21,383 nt of DNA from a virus, in the IMG/VR virus record IMGVR_UViG_3300017527_000264, positions 1-21,383 of that record; one strand, given 5' to 3'. Of this stretch, positions 20,467-21,383 are shown in pieces. Below the pieces are notes generated by a model that was not told the DNA's origin, did no database searches, and worked only from the letters and a program-made list of their open reading frames with translations. Numbering within the stretch: position 1 is the first letter of the stretch; each line of letters begins with the position of its first letter. Position numbers and translations under genes: made by a program.

Positions 20467-21383
20467 TTACGAAACCACGTGTCCATAAATCCATCGCCAG
20501 TCAATAAAGCCAGCCGCACACCTGAAGTACACAGCCTGCATATACTGATAGGTTTTGAAATCCACGGTGTTCTTTGATTCAGGAGCAATCCTGTCCATCC
20601 AGATGAGGTCTTTCTTCATCTGAGACTTCCACACCATGAACCAGTTGTTAGTGTCGATGTCGTCCAGGCGGAGATACGGAATAACCTCATACCTGCCATA
20701 GTCCATATTCTTGTCCTGGGCAGCCGTATCGTAGCCTTTCGGAGTCCCAACGATCTCAAAGGCGGTATCGGCAAGGTTGTCAGGGCATACAATCGCCAAG
20801 TCATCCCCTACGTTAATCCGTTCAGAGATATCGTTTTTGAACTTCCGCATGAGCAATCTGGTCGCAGCAATAGAAGTCTTGCTCATTGCACTCGTGCCGG
20901 CATTATCAAAACCCGAAGAGGTAGAGGTACCGGACTTCGTGGTATGGGAACTCGAACACAGAGCTACATCCTCTTCGCTCTCCATGTAGTCAAAAGCCGT
21001 GGAAAAGGCATATCCGAAAGGACGGACACCCTTCTTTTCCCTAACCCTGTGAGCAGACTCCATAAGCCCTGCCGACCTGTTGTCGAGAACAGCGTACTTC
21101 TTGTCGTCAATGATCTTGCGGTTTGCAAGAATACCACCCGAATATTCCTTGGGTTCGATCTTGGTGTGATACCCCGGAGCGATACCGAGCCAAGAGATTT
21201 TTCCGTTAAACTCCGGGATGTCCGGCACGGCCCCTACGCTATAAAACTCTTCCCACGCACTATCTGAGGAAATCGTATTGTATAGTTTCGGAATCATACT
21301 GGGCAATTCCTTATACTTACTCTCGCTAACGCTACGGAGGCGTTTGTCGAGAAGTCTCACAAACTGAGAGCTATCTAATGGTG
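20467..21383 (-). CDS. Major capsid protein (partial, start beyond the right edge)
   Basis: The frame is open to the window edge: before the GTG at 21360 the codons still read P-L-D-S-S-Q-F-V, a typical opening of this capsid type, so the true start lies just outside. At least 304 residues are visible. Typical HK97-fold capsid features are the extended start, a Y-M-E-S-E-E-D-V-A-L-C-S-S-S-H segment before a Gly/Ser/Thr-rich loop, a spine-like helix (A-A-T-R-L-L-M-R-K-F), the A-I-V-C-P-D-N-L-A turn, and the end C-A-A-G-F-I-D-W-R-W-I-Y-G-H. It would form the icosahedral shell. Scaffold and portal genes should lie further right. Its C-terminus is intact, followed 35 bases later by the endonuclease gene. 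Confidence 0.8.
   Translation of the reverse strand, partial: PLDSSQFVRLLDKRLRSVSESKYKELPSMIPKLYNTISSDSAWEEFYSVGAVPDIPEFNGKISWLGIAPGYHTKIEPKEYSGGILANRKIIDDKKYAVLDNRSAGLMESAHRVREKKGVRPFGYAFSTAFDYMESEEDVALCSSSHTTKSGTSTSSGFDNAGTSAMSKTSIAATRLLMRKFKNDISERINVGDDLAIVCPDNLADTAFEIVGTPKGYDTAAQDKNMDYGRYEVIPYLRLDDIDTNNWFMVWKSQMKKDLIWMDRIAPESKNTVDFKTYQYMQAVYFRCAAGFIDWRWIYGHVVS

Noticed and set aside
1-21383. Recoding of TGA throughout the genome
   Set aside because: Several genes end in TGA within ATGA overlaps (for example at 6810 and 9410), so TGA works as a stop here; only the 13025 site looks exceptional.

Overview
The window is part of a tailed bacteriophage genome, probably a short-tailed (podovirus-like) phage of a Gram-negative host, from an uncultivated or poorly characterised lineage. 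The short-tail assignment rests on an adaptor-like protein followed by a large nozzle-like protein and two long internal-virion-like proteins, with no tape measure, tail tube or sheath. The Gram-negative host is inferred from two small lipoproteins with lipoboxes and from a soluble M23 peptidase beside holin-like membrane proteins. All confident genes lie on the minus strand and read from right to left as one long late operon. Most junctions are TAATG, TAGTG or ATGA stop/start overlaps, so translational coupling is likely throughout.

In transcription order: (1) Head region, 21383 to about 18450: the major capsid protein (its start lies just beyond the right edge), a LAGLIDADG homing endonuclease directly behind it, a strong GC-rich hairpin, a right-handed beta-helix protein, a small zinc-finger-like protein and a 32-residue lysine-rich peptide. 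(2) Connector and tail, about 18450 to 13980: a helical protein of unknown role, an adaptor-like protein and a nozzle-like protein; the last two carry related inserted beta modules. (3) 13980 to 12273: a 53-residue protein, a cysteine-bearing Ig-like protein interrupted by a single in-frame TGA, its Cys-rich continuation, and a zinc-ribbon protein. (4) Internal virion proteins, 12270 to 6810. (5) Host-recognition region, 6813 to 2553: a small beta-rich protein, a beta-helix spike or fibre, a LamG-like lectin protein and a small secreted protein; the last three each start with an apparent Sec signal peptide. (6) Lysis and accessory region, 2581 to 113: a HEFQH mini-protein, holin candidates, an M23 endopeptidase, two lipoproteins and a DUF1353 protein. 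Terminase, portal and scaffold genes are not in the window and should lie beyond the right edge.

The best lead is the in-frame TGA at 13025-13027. The reading frame stays open for 124 codons after it. The only start codon available to the downstream part (GTG, 13000) has no Shine-Dalgarno sequence and lies in the loop of a hairpin with a bulged U that begins 16 nt after the TGA. This fits readthrough or selenocysteine insertion, or a recent nonsense mutation or sequencing error. Other leads are the run of signal peptides on virion-like proteins, the module shared by adaptor and nozzle, and the HEFQH mini-protein. I saw no tRNA, CRISPR array, integrase, transposase or reverse transcriptase.
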